Assembly (NCBI GenBank): GCA_029866215.1
Contig: JARWZU010000070.1
Span: 20,263 to 84,262, forward strand
Length of the DNA: 64,000 bases
Direction of reading: 5' to 3'
From: Akkermansiaceae bacterium
Lineage (GTDB): Bacteria > Verrucomicrobiota > Verrucomicrobiia > Verrucomicrobiales > Akkermansiaceae
Both the position numbers and the translations under genes were made by a program. Within the stretch, counting starts at the first letter, position 1; each line of letters opens with the position of its first letter. Below are positions 1-9,345 of this stretch, in pieces. The notes below the pieces were generated by a model that was not told the DNA's origin, searched no databases, and saw only the letters and a list, made by a program, of their open reading frames with translations.

Positions 1-822
<822 letters not shown>

Positions 823-845
823 ATCTGAGCTTTATTCATCCAGAA

Positions 846-877
846 GCCGTCTTCCTTCGCGGGAAGGCGGCTTTTTT
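846..877 (+). terminator. Intrinsic terminator of glnII
   Basis: Ten-base-pair stem (846-855 with 862-871, one G-T wobble), a six-base loop, then a run of six T. It lies 24 bases after the glnII stop codon. Confidence 0.9.
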
Positions 878-1017
878 GTCTCAAGGTCTTGCTGGAATCC
901 GGCGAAGAAGTTCCGGGCTTCATCGCCGAGCCCCGGGCGATCGTGGGCGCAAATGAGATCACCCACCTCGGAGGGTGGCGCGCTTGGCTCGATGAAGCGT
1001 AGCACTCCTGACACTGC

Positions 1018-1034
1018 CGAATTTTGAAAATTCG
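1018..1034. repeat. 17-base palindrome upstream of sua5
   Basis: cgaattttgaaaattcg is a perfect palindrome around a central G. It lies 39 bases before the proposed GTG start of sua5. It could be an operator, but no regulator is evident. A similar but shorter palindrome (CGAAAA-A-TTTTCG) lies at 34273-34285. Confidence 0.3.
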
Positions 1035-1073
1035 AGGATCGCCAGATGCCCGAAGCTCTGGCACAAATCCCGC

Positions 1074-2105
1074 GTGCCAGAGACCCGAATTGTCCAAGTT
1101 GCTGATGATGAAATGAAGGATGCCGTCGCCGATGCCTGCGCGTTGTTGCGCGCCGGTGAGGTGGTTGCGTTACCTACTGAGACCGTTTACGGCCTTGCCG
1201 CAGATGCCCTGAACCCCACAGCCGTCGCCAAGATTTTCGCCGCCAAAGAGCGCCCATCGTTCGACCCACTCATCGTCCACATCGCCTCCCGCAGCGATCT
1301 GAAATCCGTTGCGATCGTGCCCGATGACATCGCGGATGCGGTCAACAAACTCACCAACGCCTTCTGGCCAGGCCCTCTCACCCTGATTTTGCCAAAGCAC
1401 CCCGACGTGCCAGACCTCGTCACCAGCGGACTCGCCACGGTCGCGGTGCGGCAAAGCGCCCACCCAGTTTTCCGGGCGGTGAACAAGGAGCTTGGCCACC
1501 CGATCGCCGCTCCGAGTGCCAACCGGTTCGGCCGGATCTCACCCACCTCCGCCTCCGCCGTGATGAAGGAACTTGGCGATCGAATCCCCCTCATCGTCGA
1601 TGGCGGTGCCTGCTCGGAAGGGGTCGAAAGCACGATCATTTCGATCGAACCCCGCGAAGGGAAAAAACCGATTTTCCGGCTGCACCGCGCAGGCCCTGTC
1701 ACCAAGGAACAACTCCAAGAGTTCGGGAAAGTTGAAAAAGTTCGCGAGGTCCAGCTCGATGCCCCCATGGCCCCTGGCCAGCTCGCGAGCCACTACGCTC
1801 CCCTCACGCCATTGATTTTACTGGAAAATCTCGCAGATTTCACCCCCGAGGAAGGCAAAAAGTACGGACTTCTGTGCTACACGGGCGACGACGACAGCCC
1901 ATATGTCACACTCCACGACTGGGACGTGATCGAATCCCTCAGCCCGGGAAGCGGAAAACTCGCGGAGGCTGCCATCCGCCTGTTTTTCGTGATGCGCGCG
2001 CTTGATGAGGCCGGACTGGACGCGATCATCGCCGAGCCTGTCAGTGAAACTGGCCTTGGCGTCGCCATCATGGATCGCCTCCGCCGCGCCGCCGCCCGTC
2101 CCTGA
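1074..2105 (+). CDS. sua5: L-threonylcarbamoyladenylate synthase, two-domain Sua5 type
   Basis: Makes threonylcarbamoyl-AMP from threonine, bicarbonate and ATP, the first step of the universal t6A37 tRNA modification. Residues about 10-205 form the YrdC domain: ALPTETVYGLAADAL near the N terminus, the KERPSFDPLIVHI block and the S-x-N signature in AAPSANRFGRISPTSA. Residues about 230-343 form the extra Sua5 domain (PGQLASHYAP). At 343 residues the length fits Sua5 rather than single-domain TsaC. I chose the GTG at 1074 because TRIVQV matches the usual N-terminal strand; the next in-frame ATG is at 1113. It stands alone between the glnII terminator and the SH3 gene. Confidence 0.93.
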   Translation: MPETRIVQVADDEMKDAVADACALLRAGEVVALPTETVYGLAADALNPTAVAKIFAAKERPSFDPLIVHIASRSDLKSVAIVPDDIADAVNKLTNAFWPGPLTLILPKHPDVPDLVTSGLATVAVRQSAHPVFRAVNKELGHPIAAPSANRFGRISPTSASAVMKELGDRIPLIVDGGACSEGVESTIISIEPREGKKPIFRLHRAGPVTKEQLQEFGKVEKVREVQLDAPMAPGQLASHYAPLTPLILLENLADFTPEEGKKYGLLCYTGDDDSPYVTLHDWDVIESLSPGSGKLAEAAIRLFFVMRALDEAGLDAIIAEPVSETGLGVAIMDRLRRAAARP

Positions 2106-2150
2106 TTTCGATCCATCCCATTTCCCCAACTCATCTCCTACCCACGCCCC

Positions 2151-2492
2151 ATGCCATCCTTCACCGCCAACGCTGACTACGAAGACAAAGACAGCCAACC
2201 GCTCCACTTGCAGGCTGGAGACGAGGTAACGGTAGGCATCTCCGATCGCGCATGGCCCGGCTGGGTCTGGGCCTCGGACAACGACGGCAACGATGGCTAC
2301 ATCGCCGAGGAATTCCTCGAACCGCTGGGCGGCGGGCGATTTGCGGCCACCGAACCCTACGATCCCACGGTGCTCACCATCAAACGGGGCGACCGCCTCG
2401 AGTCACTCCGCCAGATCCATGGCTGGCATTGGTGCCAGAGCGAATCTGGCTCCCAAGGCTGGGTCGCCGGGTATTTGCTCAGGCCCATTTAA
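2151..2492 (+). CDS. Small protein with two SH3-like domains
   Basis: A 113-residue protein with no signal peptide or membrane segment. Two SH3-like units can be seen: residues 2-57 (ANADYEDKDSQPLHLQAGD ... GYIAEEFL) and 62-113 (ATEPYDPTVLTIKRGDRL ... GWVAGYLL). Each has the ALYDY-like opening, the RT-loop Leu-x-x-GD and the closing W-V-x-x-YL. Such tandem variant SH3 proteins are usually adaptors; the partner cannot be inferred. It follows sua5 by 45 bases on the same strand and may be co-transcribed with it. The function is unknown. Confidence 0.75.
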   Translation: MPSFTANADYEDKDSQPLHLQAGDEVTVGISDRAWPGWVWASDNDGNDGYIAEEFLEPLGGGRFAATEPYDPTVLTIKRGDRLESLRQIHGWHWCQSESGSQGWVAGYLLRPI

Positions 2493-2676
2493 CCCTCCAG
2501 ACCGAAGAATTCCTGAAATGAACGGAGGATTTCCCTTGCCAAATCCTGCGAGTTTCCCTATTCCCCGCGTCCCTCTTTGAGCCGCATTAACACCAGCGAA
2601 GACCCGAGGGACCACTCACGCGGCAAGTCTTCAAGAATCGCCCGACCTGAATCAAGGCGGGAAACCTGAATATCCA

Positions 2677-3360
2677 ATGATCAACGACCTCATCAACGAA
2701 ATGGTGGACGCCGGCGTCCACTACGGCCACCAAACGAAAAAATGGAATCCACGCATGAAGCCCTTCCTCATGAAGGACCGCGGCGGGATTTACATCATCG
2801 ACCTCGAAAAAACCGTCCAACAACTGGACAAAGCCTCTGATTTCCTCGCCGATCTCGTCGGCAAAGGCAAAAAGGTTCTTTTCGTCGGTTGCAAACGCCA
2901 AGCGCAAGACGCCATCCGCGAAGCCGCCGAAGCCACTGGCCAACACTACGTCAATCACCGCTGGTTGGGCGGAATGCTCACCAACAGCCTTACCGTCCGC
3001 AAGTCGGTCGAGCGCCTCAAGTACCTCGAAAACATCGAGAAACAGCCTGAGTTCAAGGCCATGTCGAAAAAGGAACTCGCCGCCCTCGGCCGCGAGCGCG
3101 AAAAACTCCTCCGCAACCTTCGCGGCGTGCGCGACATGGACAAGAAGCCTGATGCCGTGGTGATCGTGGACTCCGCTCGCGAAACCATCGCCGTAGCCGA
3201 AGCCCGCCGCTTGAACATCCCAATCATCGCCTTGGTCGACACCAATGCCGACCCTGCACTCGTCCAGTTCCCAATCCCTGGCAACGACGACGCCATCCGC
3301 TCGATCCGCCTCATCCTCCAGAATCTGGTCGATGCCATGGTCGCTGGTCGCAAAAATTAA
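2677..3360 (+). CDS. rpsB: 30S ribosomal protein S2
   Basis: Small-subunit ribosomal protein needed for 30S assembly and S1 docking. The 227 residues cover the whole S2 fold: [19 protein letters not shown] at the N terminus, the [10 protein letters not shown] signature, and the C-terminal [14 protein letters not shown] and [10 protein letters not shown] blocks. It is slightly shorter than the usual 240-260 residues because it has no C-terminal tail. It forms the conserved rpsB-tsf pair. The hairpin at 3373-3408 separates the two genes and probably lowers tsf read-through. There is no Shine-Dalgarno before the ATG (upstream bases cctgaatatcca). Confidence 0.97.
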   Translation: MINDLINEMVDAGVHYGHQTKKWNPRMKPFLMKDRGGIYIIDLEKTVQQLDKASDFLADLVGKGKKVLFVGCKRQAQDAIREAAEATGQHYVNHRWLGGMLTNSLTVRKSVERLKYLENIEKQPEFKAMSKKELAALGREREKLLRNLRGVRDMDKKPDAVVIVDSARETIAVAEARRLNIPIIALVDTNADPALVQFPIPGNDDAIRSIRLILQNLVDAMVAGRKN

Positions 3361-3372
3361 CAACTTTGTCAC

Positions 3373-3408
3373 ACGGGCGTCCTGTCATTTGGCGGGGCGC
3401 CCGTTTTG
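3373..3408 (+). terminator. Intrinsic terminator or attenuator between rpsB and tsf
   Basis: ACGGGCG at 3373-3379 pairs with CGCCCGT at 3398-3404. The stem extends inward by a further five or six pairs, some of them G-T, and four T follow. Partial termination between rpsB and tsf is known in other bacteria. Confidence 0.75.
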
Positions 3409-3437
3409 ATCTCTTACCACCTCTTCATTTTAAAATT

Positions 3438-4304
3438 ATGATCACCGCAGCAATCGTCAAAGAACTTCGCGATAAAACCAATGCCGGCATGATGGACTGC
3501 AAACGCGTCCTCACCGAAACCAACGGCGACCTCGAAGCCTCCATCAAACTCCTCCGCGAGCGCGGAATCGCCAAGGCTGGTGCCAAGGCCGACCGCGCCG
3601 CCAACGAAGGCGTCATCACCGCACGCGTCAACGCCGACGCCACCTCAGGCCTCTTGCTTGAAGTCAACTGTGAGACCGACTTCGTCTCGAAAAACGAAAG
3701 TTTCCAAGCGTTCGTCGCTGGCATCGCAGACGCTCTTGCCGCGTCGGACGCCTCCGACCACAGCGCAGCCCTCGCCCAACAGTTCGGCGAGTACACCATC
3801 GAAGACACGGTGAAGGCCAAGGTCGTCGAGGTCGGCGAAAACCTCCAGTTCCGCAAGTACGTGCGTTTCAACGCAGCCCCAGGCGGCGTGGTGGCATTCT
3901 ACATCCACCTTGGTGGCAAAGTCGGCGTGCTGATCGAAGTGGGCACCACCAAGCCTGAAACCAAATCAACCGAGACATTCCGCGACCTCATCAAGGATCT
4001 CACCCTCCACATCGCGGCATCCGCTCCGAAGGGGCTCTCCCGCGACGACATCCCTGCCGATCTTGTGGACGCCGAGCGCGAAATTTTCCGTGCCCGCCTC
4101 GTCGAAAGCGGCAAACCTGCCAACATCATCGAGAACATCCTCGTCGGCCAAGTTAGCAAATTCTTCGCAGAAAGCTGCTTCCTCGAACAAGGATTCGTGA
4201 AGGATCCAGACATCACGGTCGCGAAACTGCTCGAAGCCAAAGGCAAGGAACTTGGCGACACCCTCACGGTGACCCGCTTCGTTCGCTTCGGCCTCGGCGA
4301 ATAA
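3438..4304 (+). CDS. tsf: Elongation factor Ts
   Basis: Nucleotide exchange factor that regenerates EF-Tu-GTP. The start is the ATG at 3438, which gives MITAAIVKELRDKTNAGMMD, the canonical N-terminal UBA-like domain with the TxAGMMDCK motif. The open frame upstream to 3366 runs through the terminator hairpin and is not coding. The core dimerisation domain follows (EVNCETDFVSKNESF at about residues 75-89, HIAASAPKGLSRDDIP later). The protein is 288 residues, normal for the family. The ATG has no Shine-Dalgarno; the preceding bases are A/T-rich. A strong terminator follows the stop codon. Confidence 0.97.
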   Translation: MITAAIVKELRDKTNAGMMDCKRVLTETNGDLEASIKLLRERGIAKAGAKADRAANEGVITARVNADATSGLLLEVNCETDFVSKNESFQAFVAGIADALAASDASDHSAALAQQFGEYTIEDTVKAKVVEVGENLQFRKYVRFNAAPGGVVAFYIHLGGKVGVLIEVGTTKPETKSTETFRDLIKDLTLHIAASAPKGLSRDDIPADLVDAEREIFRARLVESGKPANIIENILVGQVSKFFAESCFLEQGFVKDPDITVAKLLEAKGKELGDTLTVTRFVRFGLGE

Positions 4305-4332
4305 TCGAACGTATTCAACCAAGCACTTTAAA

Positions 4333-4366
4333 ACGCCTGCCTCCCACAGTGGAGGCGGGCGTTTTT
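4333..4366 (+). terminator. Intrinsic terminator of tsf
   Basis: Twelve-base-pair stem (4333-4344 with 4351-4362, one G-T pair), six-base loop, then a T tract to 4366. Confidence 0.92.
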
Positions 4367-4454
4367 ATGTCATTGGCGCCCGCGACTCAGCCGAGGTCTG
4401 CGCTCGATTGAGCGAAGTTTCTTATGCCACCATTTCACCCTCTCATCCTCAGTT

Positions 4455-4612
4455 AAGAGTGATGGAGAGGATCACAAATTCTGATCTTGTCGGCGTTTGA
4501 AGGCGGAAACCAACGCACCACGGGTTTACCCATTGGGGGGAACCAGCGGCGCGTTGGTTTTCATCCTAGAGCGCCGACAAGATCAGCACTTGCGCCCCTC
4601 GTCATCACTCTT
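4455..4612. other. Three-tier palindrome with symmetric internal loops; candidate structured RNA or palindromic element
   Basis: This fills most of the 349-base gap between convergent tsf and recA. The outer stem is AAGAGTGATG (4455-4464) with CATCACTCTT (4603-4612), 10 perfect pairs. The middle stem is CTGATCTTGTCGGCG (4481-4495) with its exact reverse complement at 4572-4586, 15 perfect pairs. The inner stem is 4505-4516 with 4551-4562, 12 pairs with one wobble. The internal loops are 16x16 and 9x9 bases, both exactly symmetric, and the apical loop is 34 bases. No reading frame spans it. It folds almost equally well from either strand. It is too long and lacks a T tract for an ordinary terminator. 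It could be a 6S-like RNA, a MITE-like element or a cruciform. Confidence 0.6.
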
Positions 4613-4653
4613 TCTTAAGTGCGAATTAGAGGATTATTAGCGATGGCGGTAGC

Positions 4654-5697
4654 TCACTTCTTCTTTTTCGCTTCGAGGCCTTCTTTTACCTTGGCCTCGA
4701 TGTCGGCGTAAAGAGCGGGATCGCCTTTGAGCAACTCCTTGGCAGCATCACGGCCTTGAGCGAGTTGCGTGCCATTGTAGCTGAACCAAGAACCCCGCTT
4801 TTGGACGATTTCCATTTCGAGGGCGAGATCAAGCAACGAGCCCGTGGACGAGATCCCCTCGTTGTACATGATGTCAAATTCAGCCTCCGTGAAAGGAGCT
4901 GCGACCTTGTTTTTTACGATCTTAATCTTGGTCCGGTTGCCGGTCACCGTGCCATCGGTCGACTTGATGGCGCCGATTCTGCGGATGTCCACACGGACTG
5001 AGGAGAAGAACTTGAGGGCACGTCCGCCAGGAGTGGTTTCAGGGTTTCCGAACATCACGCCGATTTTTTCGCGGATCTGGTTGGTGAAGATGCAGACCGT
5101 TTGGGCTTTGGAAATCAAAGCCGTGAGCTTCCGCATCGCGGCGCTCATCAAGCGCGCTTGGGCACCGACCGTGGAATCTCCGATTTCTCCGTCGAGTTCC
5201 TGCTTCGTCACCAAGGCCGCCACCGAATCGAGCACGATGACCGCAATCGCGTTGGAGCGCACCAAGGCCTCACAGATTTGGAGTGCTTCCTCGCCCGATG
5301 AGGGTTGAGAGACGAGAAGATCGTCGAGATTCACGCCGAGCTTGCGAGCGTACTGAGGGTCAAGCGCATGCTCGACGTCGATGAAGGCCGCCAATCCGCC
5401 CCGTTTTTGAGCTTGAGCGATCACCGTGAGGGTCAGCGTTGTCTTACCCGAAGATTCCGGACCGAACACCTCGACGATCCGGCCGTTCGGGAACCCACCC
5501 ACTCCGAGGGCACGGTCGATGAGAAGATTGCCGGTCGGGATCACATCCACATCGACGCAACGGTCGTCACCCAAGCGCATGATGGCAGACTCGCCGAACT
5601 CCTTCTGAATGTGGGAAATGGCCAGATCCAAGTTGCGCTTGCGAGCTTCATTGAGTTTTTCGGTGGCAGTTTCTTCGGCGGATTGTTTGGTGGCCAT
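4654..5697 (-). CDS. recA: Recombinase RecA
   Basis: ATP-dependent strand-exchange protein and co-protease for LexA. The 347 residues contain the Walker [10 protein letters not shown] (residues 79-87), the catalytic Glu in the DVEHALDP region, Walker [11 protein letters not shown], loop L1 [12 protein letters not shown], and loop L2 with [20 protein letters not shown]. The Lys-rich tail EAKKKK replaces the usual acidic tail. The start is the ATG whose complement is at 5695-5697; it has no Shine-Dalgarno. A LexA-type palindrome lies 80 bases upstream, so SOS control is likely. It is transcribed alone and ends facing the palindromic element. Confidence 0.97.
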   Translation of the reverse strand: MATKQSAEETATEKLNEARKRNLDLAISHIQKEFGESAIMRLGDDRCVDVDVIPTGNLLIDRALGVGGFPNGRIVEVFGPESSGKTTLTLTVIAQAQKRGGLAAFIDVEHALDPQYARKLGVNLDDLLVSQPSSGEEALQICEALVRSNAIAVIVLDSVAALVTKQELDGEIGDSTVGAQARLMSAAMRKLTALISKAQTVCIFTNQIREKIGVMFGNPETTPGGRALKFFSSVRVDIRRIGAIKSTDGTVTGNRTKIKIVKNKVAAPFTEAEFDIMYNEGISSTGSLLDLALEMEIVQKRGSWFSYNGTQLAQGRDAAKELLKGDPALYADIEAKVKEGLEAKKKK

Positions 5698-5777
5698 GGG
5701 AGTGTGTTGTGGTTTGGATTAATGTTTCGTGTCGCCAAAGGATTTGCAGTCCTTGGTGTTCGATGCAAGAAAAAAGA

Positions 5778-5791
5778 TGTTCACTCGAACA
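5778..5791 (-). promoter_or_regulatory. LexA (SOS) box of the Verrucomicrobia type
   Basis: TGTTC-ACTC-GAACA is a perfect 14-base palindrome located 80 bases upstream of the recA ATG. TGTTC-N4-GAACA is the LexA-binding motif reported for Verrucomicrobia and differs from the E. coli CTGT-N8-ACAG and Bacillus GAAC-N4-GTTC forms. Its place in front of recA supports SOS autoregulation. The lexA gene itself is not in the window. Confidence 0.8.
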
Positions 5792-5975
5792 AAAAAGTGA
5801 GTTTTCTTGGCGAGTAACAGAAATGAATGCGGGCGTTGGCAGGCGGGAGAGCCAAATTGCGAGTGACGATCCCCCGTCGGAAATTACGGGAATTTTAATT
5901 TTCGCGAGACAATTTGGCATTTCGTCGAACTTTGCGGTTTGCAAGTTGGCGATCAGAGATTTAATTCAGCCATTC

Positions 5976-7649
5976 ATGAGCCAACCAAAACTTCGCATTG
6001 CCATTGGAGCCGATCACGGAGCCTTCGATCTCAAAAACGCCGTGGTCGCACACCTGAAGGCCGCGGGTCACGAGGTGCGCGACTTCGGGCCGGACACGGG
6101 CGAGCCCGTTGACTACGCGGACTACGCCAATCTAGTAGCTCGCTGTGTGGCCGACGGCACCTATGATTTCGGCATTCTTGCCTGCACCTCCGGCGTCGGC
6201 ATGTCGATCGCAGCAAACCGCCACCGCCACGTGCGTGCCGCCAGCGTACGCTCGGTCGACGAGACGATCACCACCCGCAAGCACAACGATGCCAACGTCC
6301 TTTGCCTCAGCGGCAAGTTCACCGACGCGGCAACCGCCACCGCGATGGCCGATACATTTCTAACCACCGCATTTGAAGGCGGCCGTCACGAGGCGCGTAT
6401 TTGCAAATCATCCGGTAGCCGCATTTCTGAGACCGATCCGGCGATCTACGCGGCAATCACCGCGGAAGAGCGCCGCCAGCGAAATAACATCGAGTTGATC
6501 GCATCAGAAAATTTCGCATCGCCTGCGGTGATGGAAGCACAGGGCTCACTCCTAACCAACAAGTACGCCGAAGGATATCCCGGCAAGCGCTGGTACGGCG
6601 GATGTGAGAATGTCGACGTGGTGGAGCGACTCGCGATCGAACGTGCGAAAGAGTTGTTTGGCGCAGAACATGCAAACGTCCAACCCCACTCAGGTTCACA
6701 GGCAAACACCGCCGTTTATTTTTCGGTGCTGAAGCCGGGTGATAAGATTTTCACGATGGACCTCGCGCACGGTGGTCACCTCACCCACGGCCATAAGGCA
6801 AACTTCTCCGGCCGTTTCTACGATGTGACGCACTACGGGGTGAGCCCAGATGACGAACGGATCAACTACGATGAGTTAGAAAAAACTGCACGCGAGTTGA
6901 AGCCCGCGCTCATCACGGTAGGTGCCTCCGCATACTCCCGCATCATCGACTTCGAGCGCATGGGCAAGCTCGCCCGCGAAGTCGGCTGCTACCTTTTCGT
7001 CGACATGGCACACATCGCCGGACTCGTCGCCGCGGGCGTGCATCCAAGCCCGTTTCCGCATGCAGATTTCGTCACCTCCACCACCCACAAATCGCTGCGT
7101 GGTCCGCGAGGTGGCATCATCCTCTGCAAAGAAGAATTCGCGAAAAAGATCGATTCCCAAGTCTTCCCCGGCATCCAAGGTGGCCCGTTGATGCACGTCA
7201 TCGCCGCCAAGGCCATTTGCTTTGGCGAGGCCCTCAAGCCTGAGTTCAAGGAGTACTCAGCACAGGTCGTCAAGAACGCACAAGCCATCGCCACCCGACT
7301 CACCCATCATGGATTCCGGATCTGCTCTGGCGGCACCGACAACCACGTCATGCTGGTCGACCTCCGCAACAAAAACCTCAACGGCACCGATGCCTCACAC
7401 GCACTGGATGAGGCGGGCATCACCGTAAATAAAAATGGTATCCCCTTCGACACCGGCAGCCCGATGAATCCAAGCGGCATCCGCATCGGAACACCAGCGG
7501 TCACCACTCGCGGCATGAAAGAAGCCGATGCCGAACAAGTCGCAGATTTCATCCACGAAGCTCTATCCGATCACACCAACCTTGCGAAGCTCCACGCCAT
7601 CCGTGACCGGGTGTTTGCCTTCAATCGCAGCTTCCCGCTGCCCTGGTAA
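5976..7649 (+). CDS. Ribose-5-phosphate isomerase B / serine hydroxymethyltransferase fusion
   Basis: One uninterrupted 557-residue frame joins two enzymes. Residues 1 to about 140 are RpiB (ribulose-5-P to ribose-5-P): [12 protein letters not shown], the active-site Cys in [17 protein letters not shown], and [15 protein letters not shown]. Residues about 155-557 are a full-length GlyA (serine plus THF to glycine plus methylene-THF): [20 protein letters not shown], the [16 protein letters not shown] block, and the PLP lysine in [14 protein letters not shown]. The linker is about 15 residues. The ATG at 5976 starts exactly at the RpiB N terminus; the longer upstream frame is not conserved. Both products feed nucleotide synthesis. 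Fission into separate genes is the usual state; no frameshift or stop suggests error. Confidence 0.93.
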   Translation: MSQPKLRIAIGADHGAFDLKNAVVAHLKAAGHEVRDFGPDTGEPVDYADYANLVARCVADGTYDFGILACTSGVGMSIAANRHRHVRAASVRSVDETITTRKHNDANVLCLSGKFTDAATATAMADTFLTTAFEGGRHEARICKSSGSRISETDPAIYAAITAEERRQRNNIELIASENFASPAVMEAQGSLLTNKYAEGYPGKRWYGGCENVDVVERLAIERAKELFGAEHANVQPHSGSQANTAVYFSVLKPGDKIFTMDLAHGGHLTHGHKANFSGRFYDVTHYGVSPDDERINYDELEKTARELKPALITVGASAYSRIIDFERMGKLAREVGCYLFVDMAHIAGLVAAGVHPSPFPHADFVTSTTHKSLRGPRGGIILCKEEFAKKIDSQVFPGIQGGPLMHVIAAKAICFGEALKPEFKEYSAQVVKNAQAIATRLTHHGFRICSGGTDNHVMLVDLRNKNLNGTDASHALDEAGITVNKNGIPFDTGSPMNPSGIRIGTPAVTTRGMKEADAEQVADFIHEALSDHTNLAKLHAIRDRVFAFNRSFPLPW

Positions 7650-7686
7650 TTCAACGTCATGGCGCATAAAGCGCGGATGATCGGTC

Positions 7687-9270
7687 ATGTCCGACCTTGA
7701 TTTCCATGCTTCCAACCATGACCCATCACTCATGACCACGCCCAATCCCTTCCGCGAAGACTTGGTTTCACGCTCGCGTGCCGAGTCTTGCAGCATTGTG
7801 ATCTTCGGAGCCACTGGCGATCTCACCCACCGCAAGCTGATCCCGGCGCTGTACAACGTCGCAGTCGATGGCGAGCTGCCGACGGGCGTCAAGATCATCG
7901 GGTTTGCACGGCGCGACAAATCCGACGCAGATTTCCGCAGTGGTCTCGAAGAGCTCAACCGCAAAGTTTCCCGCTCAGGTCACGACAGCGAGATCTGGGA
8001 GAGCTTCATTCAGAACGTTTCCTATCACACCTCAGAGTTTTCGGATCCCGCTGGCTACCGCAGCCTTGCGGAAAAGCTCGATGCCATCGACGCCGATCAC
8101 GGAGGCAAGGGCAACCGCTTGTTTTACATCGCATCGGCACCGGAGTTCTTTGATGAAATTCTAGTGAATCTGAAAAATGCTGGCCTCAACGAGGCCAAGC
8201 CGGGTTGCTGGGCGCGCGTGATTGTCGAGAAACCCTTCGGCACCGATCTCGCCACCGCGAAGCGCCTCAACGAGGTGGTGAATGACACGTTCCAAGAGCG
8301 GGACACCTACCGGATCGACCACTACCTTGGCAAAGAAACCGCGCAGAACCTCATGGTGCTGCGCTTCGCCAACGCGATTTTTGAGCCACTCTGGAACAGC
8401 AAGTACATCAGCCACATTCAAATCACCTGCTCGGAAAATCTGGGCATGGAAGGCGGCCGCGGCGGGTACTACGAGAAATCCGGTGCGCTCCGCGACATGG
8501 TCCAGAACCACCTCCTCCAACTCCTCAGCCTCGTGGCGATGGAACCACCCACAGATCTCAGCGCCGATGGCGTGCGCGACGAGAAGGTGAAGGTCATCCG
8601 ATCACTTCGCCAATGGGACACCCCTGAAAAGGTCGCTCAAAACGTGGTCCGCGCCCAGTACACCGCTGGCCATGTCGATGGCAACCCAGTCCCAGGCTAT
8701 CGCGAGGAGGACCGCGTCAGCCCGCAATCGAACACCGAGGCTTACGTCGCCGTCCGCCTTCTCATCGACACCTGGCGCTGGAGCGGGGTGCCGTTCTATA
8801 TCCGCATGGGCAAACGCCTGCCGAAGCGCTCGACCGAAATTTCCATCCATTTCAAAGAAGCGCCTTGCGTGCTGTTCAATGCCATCAGCGGTGGTGTTCC
8901 CGGCAGCAATGTGCTCGTCATCCGCATCCAACCCGACGAAGGCATCTCGCTGCGCATGGTTTCAAAGATCCCAGGAACCAGCCTCCGCCTTGAGCCTGTG
9001 AAAATGGATTTCCACTACGCCACCAGCTTTGGTAAGGGCAGCCCAGAAGCCTATGAGCGACTTCTATTAGATGCAGTCGCGGGGGATGCCACGCTCTTCG
9101 CCCGCCGCGACGAAGTGGAGGAAGCATGGAGATTCATCGATCACATCGAGCGCGCATGGCACCAATCACCGAACCCACCACCGATGGCGGAGTTTGTCGC
9201 CGGTTCATGGGGCCCCAAGGAAGCAGATGACCTGCTACACAGCGACGGCAATGCATGGCGCAGGCTCTGA
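7687..9270 (+). CDS. zwf: Glucose-6-phosphate 1-dehydrogenase
   Basis: First enzyme of the oxidative pentose phosphate pathway: glucose-6-P plus NADP+ to 6-phosphogluconolactone. The coenzyme motif GATGDLT is at residues 41-47, the substrate and catalytic motif RIDHYLGKE at 209-217, and the C-terminal structural domain follows to residue 527. The ATG at 7687 gives a 15-residue extension; the ATG at 7732 (MTTPNPFREDL) fits the family better and may be the true start. It is followed 75 bases later by opcA, the usual partner in cyanobacteria and actinobacteria. The preceding gene encodes the RpiB domain, so pentose-phosphate functions are clustered here. Confidence 0.96.
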   Translation: MSDLDFHASNHDPSLMTTPNPFREDLVSRSRAESCSIVIFGATGDLTHRKLIPALYNVAVDGELPTGVKIIGFARRDKSDADFRSGLEELNRKVSRSGHDSEIWESFIQNVSYHTSEFSDPAGYRSLAEKLDAIDADHGGKGNRLFYIASAPEFFDEILVNLKNAGLNEAKPGCWARVIVEKPFGTDLATAKRLNEVVNDTFQERDTYRIDHYLGKETAQNLMVLRFANAIFEPLWNSKYISHIQITCSENLGMEGGRGGYYEKSGALRDMVQNHLLQLLSLVAMEPPTDLSADGVRDEKVKVIRSLRQWDTPEKVAQNVVRAQYTAGHVDGNPVPGYREEDRVSPQSNTEAYVAVRLLIDTWRWSGVPFYIRMGKRLPKRSTEISIHFKEAPCVLFNAISGGVPGSNVLVIRIQPDEGISLRMVSKIPGTSLRLEPVKMDFHYATSFGKGSPEAYERLLLDAVAGDATLFARRDEVEEAWRFIDHIERAWHQSPNPPPMAEFVAGSWGPKEADDLLHSDGNAWRRL

Positions 9271-9345
9271 TCCGCATCATTCTAACAGAGTGCTAGTGAA
9301 ACCGTCCCCCAGCACGACCGACCCTCGACCATCCTCGCCGCCACC

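Noticed and set aside
2587..3372. Long minus-strand frame opposite rpsB
   Set aside because: Shadow of rpsB; its residues have no recognisable domain and rpsB is unambiguous.
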